Shown here piece after piece: positions 1 to 7,618 of a DNA stretch of 64,000 bases; positions within the stretch are counted from its first letter, which is position 1; each line of letters starts with the position of its first letter. The stretch is from assembly GCA_038757905.1 (NCBI GenBank), contig JBCDGG010000005.1, positions 1 through 64,000 of the forward strand, written 5' to 3'. A model generated the notes under the pieces. It worked only from the letters and a program-made list of their open reading frames with translations. It was not told the origin of the DNA and searched no databases. Made by a program: the position numbers and the translations under genes. Source of the stretch: HLUCCA09 sp038757905 (lineage in GTDB: Bacteria; Pseudomonadota; Alphaproteobacteria; Rhodobacterales; Rhodobacteraceae).

Positions 1-135
1 CCCCCCCCCCCACCTTGCGCCCGCCCCCCGCGGCGGCCCCCCTCCGGCCTAGGGTGCATTTAGGCGCCCCCCCTCCTGGGGCCGGCCGCGGCCCCGGGGG
101 GCGCCGCGGCCCCGCGCCGGATGGTTGGCCGTCAC
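1..135. other. Low-complexity GC-rich left edge with a strong hairpin
   Basis: The window opens with a C homopolymer and very GC-rich sequence that has no convincing gene. A 9-bp perfect stem (84-92 pairing with 103-111) lies just beyond the stop codon of the first binding-protein gene. It could act as a terminator for that leftward gene, but no T-tract follows it. The homopolymer runs also look like a poor-quality contig end. I cannot separate these two readings. Confidence 0.4.
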
Positions 136-1716
136 TCACTCGGCGGGCAGGGCGTTCACCGCGATGGTGTCCTCGTCGGCGCGCGGCAGATAGGTCAGCT
201 TTTCGGAATCGCCCGCCCAGATTGCCGACAGATTCACGATGGGGATCGCCATCAGATCTTCCATAGTCAGGGCCATGGCCTGCTCCAGCAGGGCCTTGCG
301 CTCGCCTTCGTCGATTGTCCCGAGTGCAGTCTGCACGAGACCGTCGATTTCAGCGTTGGAGTAGCTGAAGTGGTTGAACACGCCGAAGGAGCCTTCCTCC
401 TCTTTGGTATGCACCATCGAGGACAGGATGTAGGAGGCCTCGCCGGTCAGCGAGCCCCAGCCGTTCATCATCAGCGAGTATTCGCGGCCCGATTGCGCCG
501 GGAAGTAGACCGCGCGCGGCGTGGCGTTCACGGAGGCCTCGATACCGATCCGGGCCAGCATCGGCCCGAGCGCGGCGCAGATGTCGCCGTCCATCGGCAG
601 ACGGTCGGACGTGCAGTGGAGATCCACCGCGAACCCGTCCGGATAGCCCGCCTCGGCGAGCATCGCCTTTGCCGCATCCAAATCGTAGGTCAACTCCGGC
701 GAGGTCGGCGACCATCCGAAGAAGCCTTCCGTGATGATCTGCGAGGCGGGCGTCGCCAGATCCTCCATCACGCGGCTCGCGATGGCCTCCCGGTTGATGC
801 CGAGGGAGAGCGCCTGGCGGACGCGGATGTCCTGGAAGGGATTGCTGTCCAGCGCGCTGCCGTCCTTGGCCCGGACGAGGGGCGTCTCGTCTCGGTAGTC
901 CGGGAACAGCATGAAGATGTAGACCGAGGAGCCCGAGAAGACCTCCAGCCCGTCTTCGCTGCGGATCCGTGCGACGTCGGTCGGCGGGGCGTAGTTGATC
1001 AGGTCCACCCGGTCCGACAGCAAAGCGGCGACCCGCGCGCTGTCGTTGGAGATCTCGGAGAAAGTCACCTTATCCCAGGGAGGGGTCTCGCCCCAGTAAT
1101 TCTCGTTCGGAACGACGACCATGTCGCCCTTCGCGGCCCAGCTTTCGAGCTTGTACGGCCCCGTTCCGATCGCGGCCGCGCCGGAGTTGAACTCCGACAC
1201 AGGGGCGTCGATGGGCACTTCCGAGGGGATGACGAACAGGCGCGTCAGGTCCAGCGGGAGCGTCGCCGCGGGAGTGTCCGTCTTGAACTCGACAGTCAGA
1301 TCGTCGACGGCGGTCGCCTCGACGATGCGGCGCGTATAGGTGACGAGGCCGCCATCGGGGCCGGCCGCCTCGGGAATGCGGTTCACCGAGTGGACGACGT
1401 CGGCCGCGTCGAGCGCGGAGCCATCGTGGAACGTGACACCCTCGCGCAGTTTGAACCGCCAGGTCAGCTCGTCCACCGGTTCCCAGCTCTCGGCCAGACC
1501 GGGCTGCAGCTGCAGGTTGTTGTCGCGCGCGGTGAGCGTGTCGTAGACGTTCTTCATCGCCGAGACGTTGATCCCGATGGCGGAAAAGTGCGGGTCCATC
1601 GATTCCGCGCCCGATCGGACGCCGATGGTCAGTTCCTCCGCAAAGGCAGGTCCGGCGACGGCGGTGGTTGCAACGAGAGCGGCCAGCAGCGGCCTGCGGG
1701 AATGGTGCGGTGTCAT
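136..1716 (-). CDS. ABC transporter substrate-binding protein, family 5 (peptide/opine type)
   Basis: Periplasmic solute-binding protein for a peptide-type ABC importer, 526 residues, a normal length for the family. The N-terminus is a Sec signal peptide (basic HHSRR, hydrophobic 10-24) with a likely cut after AFA at residue 26. The family hallmarks of an N-terminal YDTLT segment, LAESWEP and a LREGVTFHDG segment follow. I chose the ATG at 1716 because GGGGAG lies 9 bases upstream and the signal peptide begins there; the frame stays open further upstream without a signal sequence. It has its own upstream region with a putative operator at 1883-1894, and a second binding protein of the same family lies at 34113-35654. 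No transporter subunit is adjacent, so it probably works with the permease genes at 28.7-32.9 kb. The ligand is unknown. Confidence 0.9.
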   Translation of the reverse strand: MTPHHSRRPLLAALVATTAVAGPAFAEELTIGVRSGAESMDPHFSAIGINVSAMKNVYDTLTARDNNLQLQPGLAESWEPVDELTWRFKLREGVTFHDGSALDAADVVHSVNRIPEAAGPDGGLVTYTRRIVEATAVDDLTVEFKTDTPAATLPLDLTRLFVIPSEVPIDAPVSEFNSGAAAIGTGPYKLESWAAKGDMVVVPNENYWGETPPWDKVTFSEISNDSARVAALLSDRVDLINYAPPTDVARIRSEDGLEVFSGSSVYIFMLFPDYRDETPLVRAKDGSALDSNPFQDIRVRQALSLGINREAIASRVMEDLATPASQIITEGFFGWSPTSPELTYDLDAAKAMLAEAGYPDGFAVDLHCTSDRLPMDGDICAALGPMLARIGIEASVNATPRAVYFPAQSGREYSLMMNGWGSLTGEASYILSSMVHTKEEEGSFGVFNHFSYSNAEIDGLVQTALGTIDEGERKALLEQAMALTMEDLMAIPIVNLSAIWAGDSEKLTYLPRADEDTIAVNALPAE

Positions 1717-1882
1717 GGACGTAGTCTCCCCATCGGTATCATCGGAGGCATACTTGCCACCGTTATCGCAGCGGGGTCCTGGTCCCGGCAGACGTTCCTG
1801 GTGCGTACGCGGCCGGCCGAGCGAATGCGCGGCGAGCACTGCACCCTCTTTTTGGACCAAGACGTCCCCCCTGTGCCTGTCG

Positions 1883-1894
1883 ATGGTCGACAAT
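1883..1894 (-). promoter_or_regulatory. Putative GntR operator, site A
   Basis: Read on the minus strand this is ATTGTCGACCAT, a near-palindrome. It matches 10 or 11 of 12 bases of the three other intergenic copies in this cluster. It lies 167 bases upstream of the first binding-protein start. The assignment to the GntR regulator at 33285-33980 is an inference from shared motif and context. Confidence 0.6.
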
Positions 1895-1914
1895 CAAGCG
1901 CGTTCTCGCAAGCG

Positions 1915-2898
1915 TTATTTGTAGGTGGCGCCGTCCGACCGGGCCCAGTTTGCATAATTCTCTACCGATTGCTCAATGTCACAGCACTTCGGGTCGCCGA
2001 TCTCGGCGCGCAGACGGTCGATGGACAACGCACGGCGGTCTTCCTTGACGTGCAGGGCGACGTTCGGGGTTTCGCCCTCGGTTGCAAGCCGGCAGAGGCT
2101 GCCCGGATAGTGCCGTGCCAGGGCTTCTCCCCAGGCGAGCACCGACCATGTGACGCCGGTCGACACGTTGTAGAGGCGATGGCGCAGGGTAGGCGCGGCG
2201 AGCAAGGCGGCCACGATACGGGCGACGTCGGGCGCATAGATCCAGTCGCGCGCGTCGGTGCGTTCGAGAAGCGCTGGCTGACCGCTCGCCAAAGCCTCCA
2301 GGATCTGAAACTGCGGGCTGGGCGTGTCGCGTACGCCGGTGCGCCGTTCCCACTTGCCGAACGCGCCGGACAGGCGAAGGCTGACTACATCGAGGCCCCA
2401 GACCTCGGCCATGCGTGCGGCCACGCGCTCGGATGCGAACTTTGTGATGCCGTAGATGTTCCGGGGGTCGGCCTCGTCCTCCTCCCGCAGCGGGCCGGAG
2501 CCCTGAAAGGCGGCCGCGCCGAAAGCCCCGGCACTGCTGAGGTTGAGGACGCGTTTCAGCTTGGCGTCCCGCGCGGCCCGAAGCGCGTGGAGAAACCCAT
2601 CGAGATTGACGCCAAGCGTCACTTCGGGCGCGTCGCGGTCGCGCTCGAGACCGGCCGTGACCGCCGCGCCATAGACCATCGTTTCGGTACCGGGAGCCAG
2701 TGCATGGGCGACAGCATCGGGATCGCGGACATCGCCCGTGACCAGCGTGAGCGCCCCGGGAAGCCGCCGGAGGGTGGCCAGCGCCGCCTCCGGGGGCGGC
2801 GCGATGTCGAACAGCGTAACGGCCCGCCCGCTCGCGAGCGCGTTCTCCACGATGTTGAGGCCGACAAACCCGCCGCCCCCGATCACTAGCATGGTCAT
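1915..2898 (-). CDS. NAD-dependent epimerase/dehydratase family protein
   Basis: Extended short-chain dehydrogenase (NAD(P)-binding Rossmann protein), 327 residues. The nucleotide loop GGGGFVG is at residues 7-13, and the catalytic pair Tyr149/Lys153 lies in NIYGITK, with Ser121/122 before it. Family members epimerise or dehydrate nucleotide sugars or reduce related carbonyl substrates; nothing here fixes the substrate. The ATG at 2898 is preferred over one two codons later because AGGAG lies 7 bases before it. The gene is divergent from the creatininase-like operon, with 140 bases between the starts. The first binding-protein gene follows it on the same strand after 198 bases and has its own putative operator. 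Confidence 0.85.
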   Translation of the reverse strand: MTMLVIGGGGFVGLNIVENALASGRAVTLFDIAPPPEAALATLRRLPGALTLVTGDVRDPDAVAHALAPGTETMVYGAAVTAGLERDRDAPEVTLGVNLDGFLHALRAARDAKLKRVLNLSSAGAFGAAAFQGSGPLREEDEADPRNIYGITKFASERVAARMAEVWGLDVVSLRLSGAFGKWERRTGVRDTPSPQFQILEALASGQPALLERTDARDWIYAPDVARIVAALLAAPTLRHRLYNVSTGVTWSVLAWGEALARHYPGSLCRLATEGETPNVALHVKEDRRALSIDRLRAEIGDPKCCDIEQSVENYANWARSDGATYK

Positions 2899-3038
2899 CT
2901 CGTCTCTCCTGTCTGCGCAGCCGCGATTGCTTGGGTCGGCGCGCTATTGGGCCATCGTCGCGCGATTTCGCATCGCTATTCCACCCCGATCTGTGCAGGC
3001 TGGGCGAAAAGCGTCGCAATGCCGGAGGGTTGGGCCCC

Positions 3039-3740
3039 ATGCAGATCTCGAACACACATTGGCAGCAGATCGAGCGCTACCTGGAAACGGATGACCGCTG
3101 CATTCTGCCGCTCGGATCGACGGAGCAGCACGGGCCGCTCAGCCTCGCCGTTGACGCGATCCTGGCCGAGAAGGTCTCGCTCGATGCGGCCGAGCCCCTC
3201 GGTGTTCCGGTCTTTCCGCGGATGAACTATGGTCTCTGCCCCTATTTCGCGGCTTATCCCGGCTCGGTCACCCTGCGGGTCGAGACGTTGCTGGCGGTGG
3301 TGCGCGACATCCTCGACAGTTTGCGCGAGAGCGGGTTCCGGCGCGTGCTGATCGTCAACGGGCACGGCGGCAACGCGCCGGCCGGCGCGGCGGCGCTCGA
3401 CGTGATGCGCGCGCATCCGGAGATGGCGATCAAGTTCCACAACTGGTGGCAGGCGCCCAAGACCTGGGCCAAGGTGCAGGAGATCGATCCGATGGCGAGC
3501 CACGCCTCATGGATGGAGAACTTCCCCTGGACGCGCCTGGAAGACGTGCCGATGCCAAACGCAAGGAAACCGATGGTGGATCATGACCGCATGCGCGTGA
3601 TGGGGCCGGCGGCCGTTCGCGAGTTGCTGGGCGACGGCGTCTTCGGCGGGGTCTACCAGAAGCCGGACGCAGTGATGCACGAGCTCTGGGAGGTGGCCGT
3701 CGCCGAGACGCGGGCCCTGCTGGAAGGCCCCTGGGCATGA
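3039..3740 (+). CDS. Creatininase family amidohydrolase
   Basis: Creatininase-fold metal-dependent amidohydrolase, 233 residues. The N-terminal signature GSTEQHGPL gives the metal ligands Glu29 and His31, with Asp39 in AVDA, and the core motif VNGHGGN follows. A later HASWMEN segment stands where the family usually has HAGExETS, keeping the glutamate. Relatives open the creatinine ring or cleave other cyclic or formyl amides; the substrate is not predictable here. The ATG at 3039 is chosen for GGAGGG 9 bases upstream; the frame is open upstream but lacks family sequence. Its stop overlaps the next gene in ATGA, so the three genes 3039-5505 form one operon. Confidence 0.88.
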   Translation: MQISNTHWQQIERYLETDDRCILPLGSTEQHGPLSLAVDAILAEKVSLDAAEPLGVPVFPRMNYGLCPYFAAYPGSVTLRVETLLAVVRDILDSLRESGFRRVLIVNGHGGNAPAGAAALDVMRAHPEMAIKFHNWWQAPKTWAKVQEIDPMASHASWMENFPWTRLEDVPMPNARKPMVDHDRMRVMGPAAVRELLGDGVFGGVYQKPDAVMHELWEVAVAETRALLEGPWA

Positions 3741-4771
3741 GCGCGCCGCTTCTGATCTGGGGGGCTGGCGCCATCGGCGGCACGATCGGCGCCTATCTGA
3801 TCCGGGCGGGCGTCGACGTTCTGTTCGTCGATCAGGCGGCAGACCATGTGGCGGCCCTGAACGCGGACGGCCTGAGCATCGAGGGGCCGATCGAGGCCTT
3901 CACGGTTCCGGCGCGCGCGGTGGGCCCCGAGGATGTGCAAGGACCCTTCCCCGCGATCTGGCTGTGCACCAAAGCCCAGCACACCGATGCGGCCACGTGT
4001 CAGCTCGCCCCGCATCTCGCGCCGGGCGGGCATGTCCTGTCGTTGCAGAACGGGCTGAACGAGTTGACCATCGGCGGCCTGATCGGGGCAGAGAACACCC
4101 TCGGCGCGTTCGTGAATTTCGGCTCCGACTATCTCGGCCCCGGGCGCATTCTGTTCGGCGGACGGGCCGCCGTGGTGGTGGGCGAGCTTGACGGGTCCGA
4201 CAGCCAAAGGCTGGCCGAGACGCACCGGCTGCTGTCGATCTTCGAGCCGAACGCGATCATGACGCCGGAGATCTGGGGCTACCTCTGGGGCAAGCTCGGC
4301 TACGGGGCGCTGCTTTTCGCCACCGCCTTGACCAACGATAGTATCGCCGATGTGCTGGCGCGTGACGCCTACCGCCCCGTCCTGACGGCCCTCGCACGGG
4401 AACTGACGGAGCTGGCCGTGGCCCAGGGCGTCGCGCCCAAAGGGTTCAACGGCTACGATCCTACCGCCTTTGCGCCGGGGGCCGCACCCGCGGCGGCGGA
4501 TGCCTCGTTCGACGCCATGGTGGCGCATAACCGTACCTCGGCGAAGTCTCACTCCGGGATCTGGCGCGACCTTGCCGTCCGCAAGCGCAAGACCGAGGTC
4601 GACCCTCAGCTGACGCTGCCGATCTCCATCGGCGCCGAACAGGGATACGACATGCCGCTGACCCACCGTCTCGTCGGGTTGATCCAGGATATCGAGGCGG
4701 GCAGGCGCCCCCTGTCGTGGGAGACGCTGGATGCATTGAAAGCCACGTTCGAGGACGGAGGTCAGGGATGA
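3737..4771 (+). CDS. Ketopantoate reductase (ApbA/PanE) family protein
   Basis: NADPH-dependent 2-ketoacid reductase of the ApbA/PanE family, 344 residues. The Rossmann motif GAGAIGGTIGAYL lies near the N-terminus, and the conserved lysine is in WGYLWGKLGYGALL. The C-terminal half is the all-helical domain. PanE proper reduces ketopantoate in coenzyme A synthesis, but many family members in catabolic operons act on other 2-keto or 2-hydroxy acids. The operon context, between a creatininase-like gene (ATGA overlap) and an SDR gene (ATGA overlap), favours a catabolic role. That is inference. Confidence 0.87.
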   Translation: MSAPLLIWGAGAIGGTIGAYLIRAGVDVLFVDQAADHVAALNADGLSIEGPIEAFTVPARAVGPEDVQGPFPAIWLCTKAQHTDAATCQLAPHLAPGGHVLSLQNGLNELTIGGLIGAENTLGAFVNFGSDYLGPGRILFGGRAAVVVGELDGSDSQRLAETHRLLSIFEPNAIMTPEIWGYLWGKLGYGALLFATALTNDSIADVLARDAYRPVLTALARELTELAVAQGVAPKGFNGYDPTAFAPGAAPAAADASFDAMVAHNRTSAKSHSGIWRDLAVRKRKTEVDPQLTLPISIGAEQGYDMPLTHRLVGLIQDIEAGRRPLSWETLDALKATFEDGGQG

Positions 4772-5505
4772 AGCTCGAATTGACGGGGCGCCGCGCGCTG
4801 GTCACCGGTGCGGGCCAGGGTCTCGGCCAGGCCATCGCCACAGCGTTGCTGGACGCCGGCGCCGAGGTGACTGGCCTGGACATTGATGCCGACGCGCTGG
4901 CCGCACTCGACCGGACGGATGTGAGCACCGTGCCTTTGGACGTCACCGATCCCGACGCGTTGACGGGCCTCGTGTCGAGGCTGGGCGGCGTTGACATCGC
5001 GGTGCATGTGGCAGGCGGTGTGCGGGGTCAGGTCGGCCGTCCGGTCGAGGAGATCTCGCCCGAGGATTGGGAGCGCATCGTCGCGGTCAACCAGACGGCC
5101 GCGTTCTATGTGGCGCGCGCGGTTGCGCCCGGAATGAAGGCCGGCGGGTGGGGACGGATCGTGACGATTTCCAGCCGTGCGGGGCTCGACGTCAGCCTGA
5201 CCGGCATTCAATCCTACGCGAGCGCAAAGGCCGGACAGATCGGCCTCGTGCGCCAACTCGGCCATGAACTGGGAGCGTTCGGGATCACGGTCAACTCCGT
5301 GGCGCCGGGGTTCGTGCGCTCCAATCCCACGACCGAACGGCAATGGGAGGCGCTGGGCCCCGGCGGTCAGGCGCAATTGGTGGAACGGATCGCCATGCGG
5401 AGGCTCGGGACGCCCGCGGATATCGCCGCGGCCGTTCTCTTTCTTTGCTCCGATCAGGCGGGATGGATCACCGGGCAGGTGCTGTCGGTCGACGGGGGGC
5501 GCTGA
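4768..5505 (+). CDS. SDR family oxidoreductase
   Basis: Classical short-chain dehydrogenase/reductase, 245 residues, normal length. The cofactor loop TGAGQGLGQ is at residues 13-21, and the catalytic Ser136, Tyr150 and Lys154 lie in TISSRAG and YASAK. The C-terminus ends in the usual SVDGGR. Start 4768 overlaps the preceding stop in ATGA and has GGAGG about 7 bases upstream. It is the last gene of the rightward three-gene operon and faces hyuB head-on. The substrate is unknown; a secondary alcohol or hydroxy acid made by the neighbouring hydrolases is a reasonable guess. Confidence 0.88.
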   Translation: MKLELTGRRALVTGAGQGLGQAIATALLDAGAEVTGLDIDADALAALDRTDVSTVPLDVTDPDALTGLVSRLGGVDIAVHVAGGVRGQVGRPVEEISPEDWERIVAVNQTAAFYVARAVAPGMKAGGWGRIVTISSRAGLDVSLTGIQSYASAKAGQIGLVRQLGHELGAFGITVNSVAPGFVRSNPTTERQWEALGPGGQAQLVERIAMRRLGTPADIAAAVLFLCSDQAGWITGQVLSVDGGR

Positions 5506-5626
5506 CCGGTGGGTCGCTGGCACGCTCTGGTCTGAGCCTTGGTCTTGGGGGCTGTGCCGTCTGCGATGCCCGGAGGCACCGGTTCGTTGCGGCGACTTCC
5601 CGTGGTCGTTTCGCGCCGGGCGCGGC

Positions 5627-7618
5627 TCAGCCCGGCAGCGTCGCCATCGCGGCCTCCAGGCGCGCGCGAATGGCCGCCGGATCCGCCATGACGGCGGTCA
5701 TGCCGTCGCGCGCGACGTCGGCCAGGGCGGGCACGGCGGCCTCGATCAGGCGGCGGCGGGTCTGGGCGCGGATCGTGGCGGGAAGGCGCAACAGGGCCTC
5801 CGAAAGCCGGCACAATGTGGCATCGTCGAAGACGTGCTCCCATGCCTCGCGCTCCGGGCCGAAATCGAAGGGCGGGCGAGCGGGACGGCTGGCACGCAGG
5901 CCCGCGGTCGCCCCCTCGTCGACCCGGCCATCGCGGATGATCACGCCGTAGTCGTGCTCGGCCGCGCGCAGGGAGACGAATCCCGCAACCACATCGCGCA
6001 GCACGGCGGCGGGATCTCGTGCAAAGGGATCGCCGAAACCGCCGCCTCCGGCCGTCAGGATCGTCACCCGGTCACCGGCCTCCGCCTCGTACATGTCGAG
6101 CTTGCCCAAATCGCGCTCGTCCGGCAGCCCGTGGTTCAGGACCACCCGGCAAACGGCCCCCGGCGCACCCCCGGCAACCCCCCAGGGGCGAAACACGAAC
6201 CGCTCCAGGCCGCGGCCCAGCACCGCGGTGCCCGCCTGCTTGATCAGAACGCGCATCTCCAGCCCTGTGCCGCCGCGCCACTGACCGGCGCCGCCCGAAT
6301 CCGGACGCAGGCCATAGGCTTCGATCACGACGTCGGTGTCCGCCTCGGACCGCTCCAGCGGCGTGTTATAGAGGTTTGCGAGCCCGCTATCGCGCCCGTC
6401 TACACCATCGCCCCCCTGACGAGCGCCCGTGCCGCCCACCAGCGATTGGATCACCATCACCGAGCGGGTGCCGGTGTCCGGGTTTTGCTCGGCGATGACC
6501 GTCGGCACGACCGTCCCGCCCGACGGGGCCGGGATCAGACCGGGCAGCGCCGTGGCGATGGCACCGACGACCGCATCGTTGATCCGGATCGCGGTGGCGT
6601 GGCGCACCCCGACAGCGGCCGGAAACTCCGGATTGAGGACCGTGCCCTTCGGCACATGCACCGTGATGTTCTCGAAAAGCCCGTAATTGAGCGGCGCCGT
6701 CGGATCGTAGCTGCCGATCAGATGCATCAGCTTCAGCGTCAGCCACGGGTGCCTCAGCCCGCCGGTGGGCACGTTGTAGGCCGCGATCACCTGCGGATCG
6801 GAGCCGGTGAAATCGAGATGCACGTGTCCGTCCGTCACACTCATCTCGCACCGGATGCGGATCGGGATCGCCGTTGCATAATCGTCGTCCATGTAATCCC
6901 AGAACGTATAGGTCCCGTCCGGGATGCGCCGCTGTACCGCGCGGGCTTTCTCGCTTGCATAGGCGACGGTTGCGGACTGCGCCCGCTCGAAGACGTCCGC
7001 GCCGTAGCGGGCGATCAGGTCGGCCACGCGGCGCTCGCCTACGGTGAGGGCCGCGAGCATCGCTTTGATGTCGCCCATGTTGAGATCGGGTACCCGGCAA
7101 TTCGCGCGATAGATCGTCTCGAAGTCCCGGTTCAGTTCGCCCCGGTTCACCAGTTTCATGGGCGGGATCTGCAGCCCCTCCTGAAAGAGCTCGGTGAACC
7201 GGGGAGAGATCGAGGACGGGACGCCGCCGCCGATATCGGCAGAATGGATGAAATCCCACCCGAAGCAAATGATCCGGCCGTCGTGGAAATACGGCTTGAT
7301 GAGCTGAAGATCGGGCATGTGCGTCGACAGCCCGCCGCTCAGATAGGGGTGGTTGGTGATGATGACGTCGCCCGGCGCCAGATCCGGGATCGCCCGGATC
7401 GCGACGCCGCAATCGAGGTCTAGAAACCCCGAGACCCCCATCGAGGCCGGATAGGCGAAGAACTTGCCGTCGAGATTGGCCAGTGCGGTGGCGAAATCGG
7501 CCGCATCCTTGACGTAGGTCGACCGTGCCGTCCTTGCGAGCGTGATCGCCATCTCTTCGGTGACGGCCTGCATCTGGGTCTGCAGGATCTCCAGCAGAAC
7601 AGGATCGAAGCCACTCAC
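5627..7618 (-). CDS. hyuB: Hydantoinase B / oxoprolinase subunit
   Basis: B subunit of an ATP-dependent hydantoinase/5-oxoprolinase-type enzyme, 663 residues. It opens with the family start SGFDPVLLEILQ and contains a YVKDAADFATAL segment and the SVMVIQSLVGG region; a glycine-rich GGGGFGDPF motif sits near the C-terminus. With HyuA it hydrolyses a cyclic amide (hydantoin, N-methylhydantoin or 5-oxoproline in known members) at the cost of ATP. I place the start at GTG 7618, which overlaps the hyuA stop as GTGA; an ATG 20 codons upstream would lie inside hyuA and encode non-family sequence. It is the last gene of the eleven-gene leftward operon. Confidence 0.92.
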   Translation of the reverse strand: MSGFDPVLLEILQTQMQAVTEEMAITLARTARSTYVKDAADFATALANLDGKFFAYPASMGVSGFLDLDCGVAIRAIPDLAPGDVIITNHPYLSGGLSTHMPDLQLIKPYFHDGRIICFGWDFIHSADIGGGVPSSISPRFTELFQEGLQIPPMKLVNRGELNRDFETIYRANCRVPDLNMGDIKAMLAALTVGERRVADLIARYGADVFERAQSATVAYASEKARAVQRRIPDGTYTFWDYMDDDYATAIPIRIRCEMSVTDGHVHLDFTGSDPQVIAAYNVPTGGLRHPWLTLKLMHLIGSYDPTAPLNYGLFENITVHVPKGTVLNPEFPAAVGVRHATAIRINDAVVGAIATALPGLIPAPSGGTVVPTVIAEQNPDTGTRSVMVIQSLVGGTGARQGGDGVDGRDSGLANLYNTPLERSEADTDVVIEAYGLRPDSGGAGQWRGGTGLEMRVLIKQAGTAVLGRGLERFVFRPWGVAGGAPGAVCRVVLNHGLPDERDLGKLDMYEAEAGDRVTILTAGGGGFGDPFARDPAAVLRDVVAGFVSLRAAEHDYGVIIRDGRVDEGATAGLRASRPARPPFDFGPEREAWEHVFDDATLCRLSEALLRLPATIRAQTRRRLIEAAVPALADVARDGMTAVMADPAAIRARLEAAMATLPG

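Noticed and set aside
1717..1893. N-terminal extension of the first binding protein to 1893
   Set aside because: It would put about 59 non-hydrophobic residues before a good signal peptide and would start within the putative operator; the ATG at 1716 has its own ribosome-binding site.
121..2889. Very long open frame (922 codons) on the plus strand opposite the first binding protein and the epimerase
   Set aside because: It is antisense to two well-supported genes, has no family sequence and reflects the GC-rich codon bias that leaves antisense frames open.
5264..7423. 719-codon open frame on the plus strand across the SDR end and hyuB
   Set aside because: Overlaps the SDR gene in another frame and runs antisense to hyuB; both real genes have full family motifs.
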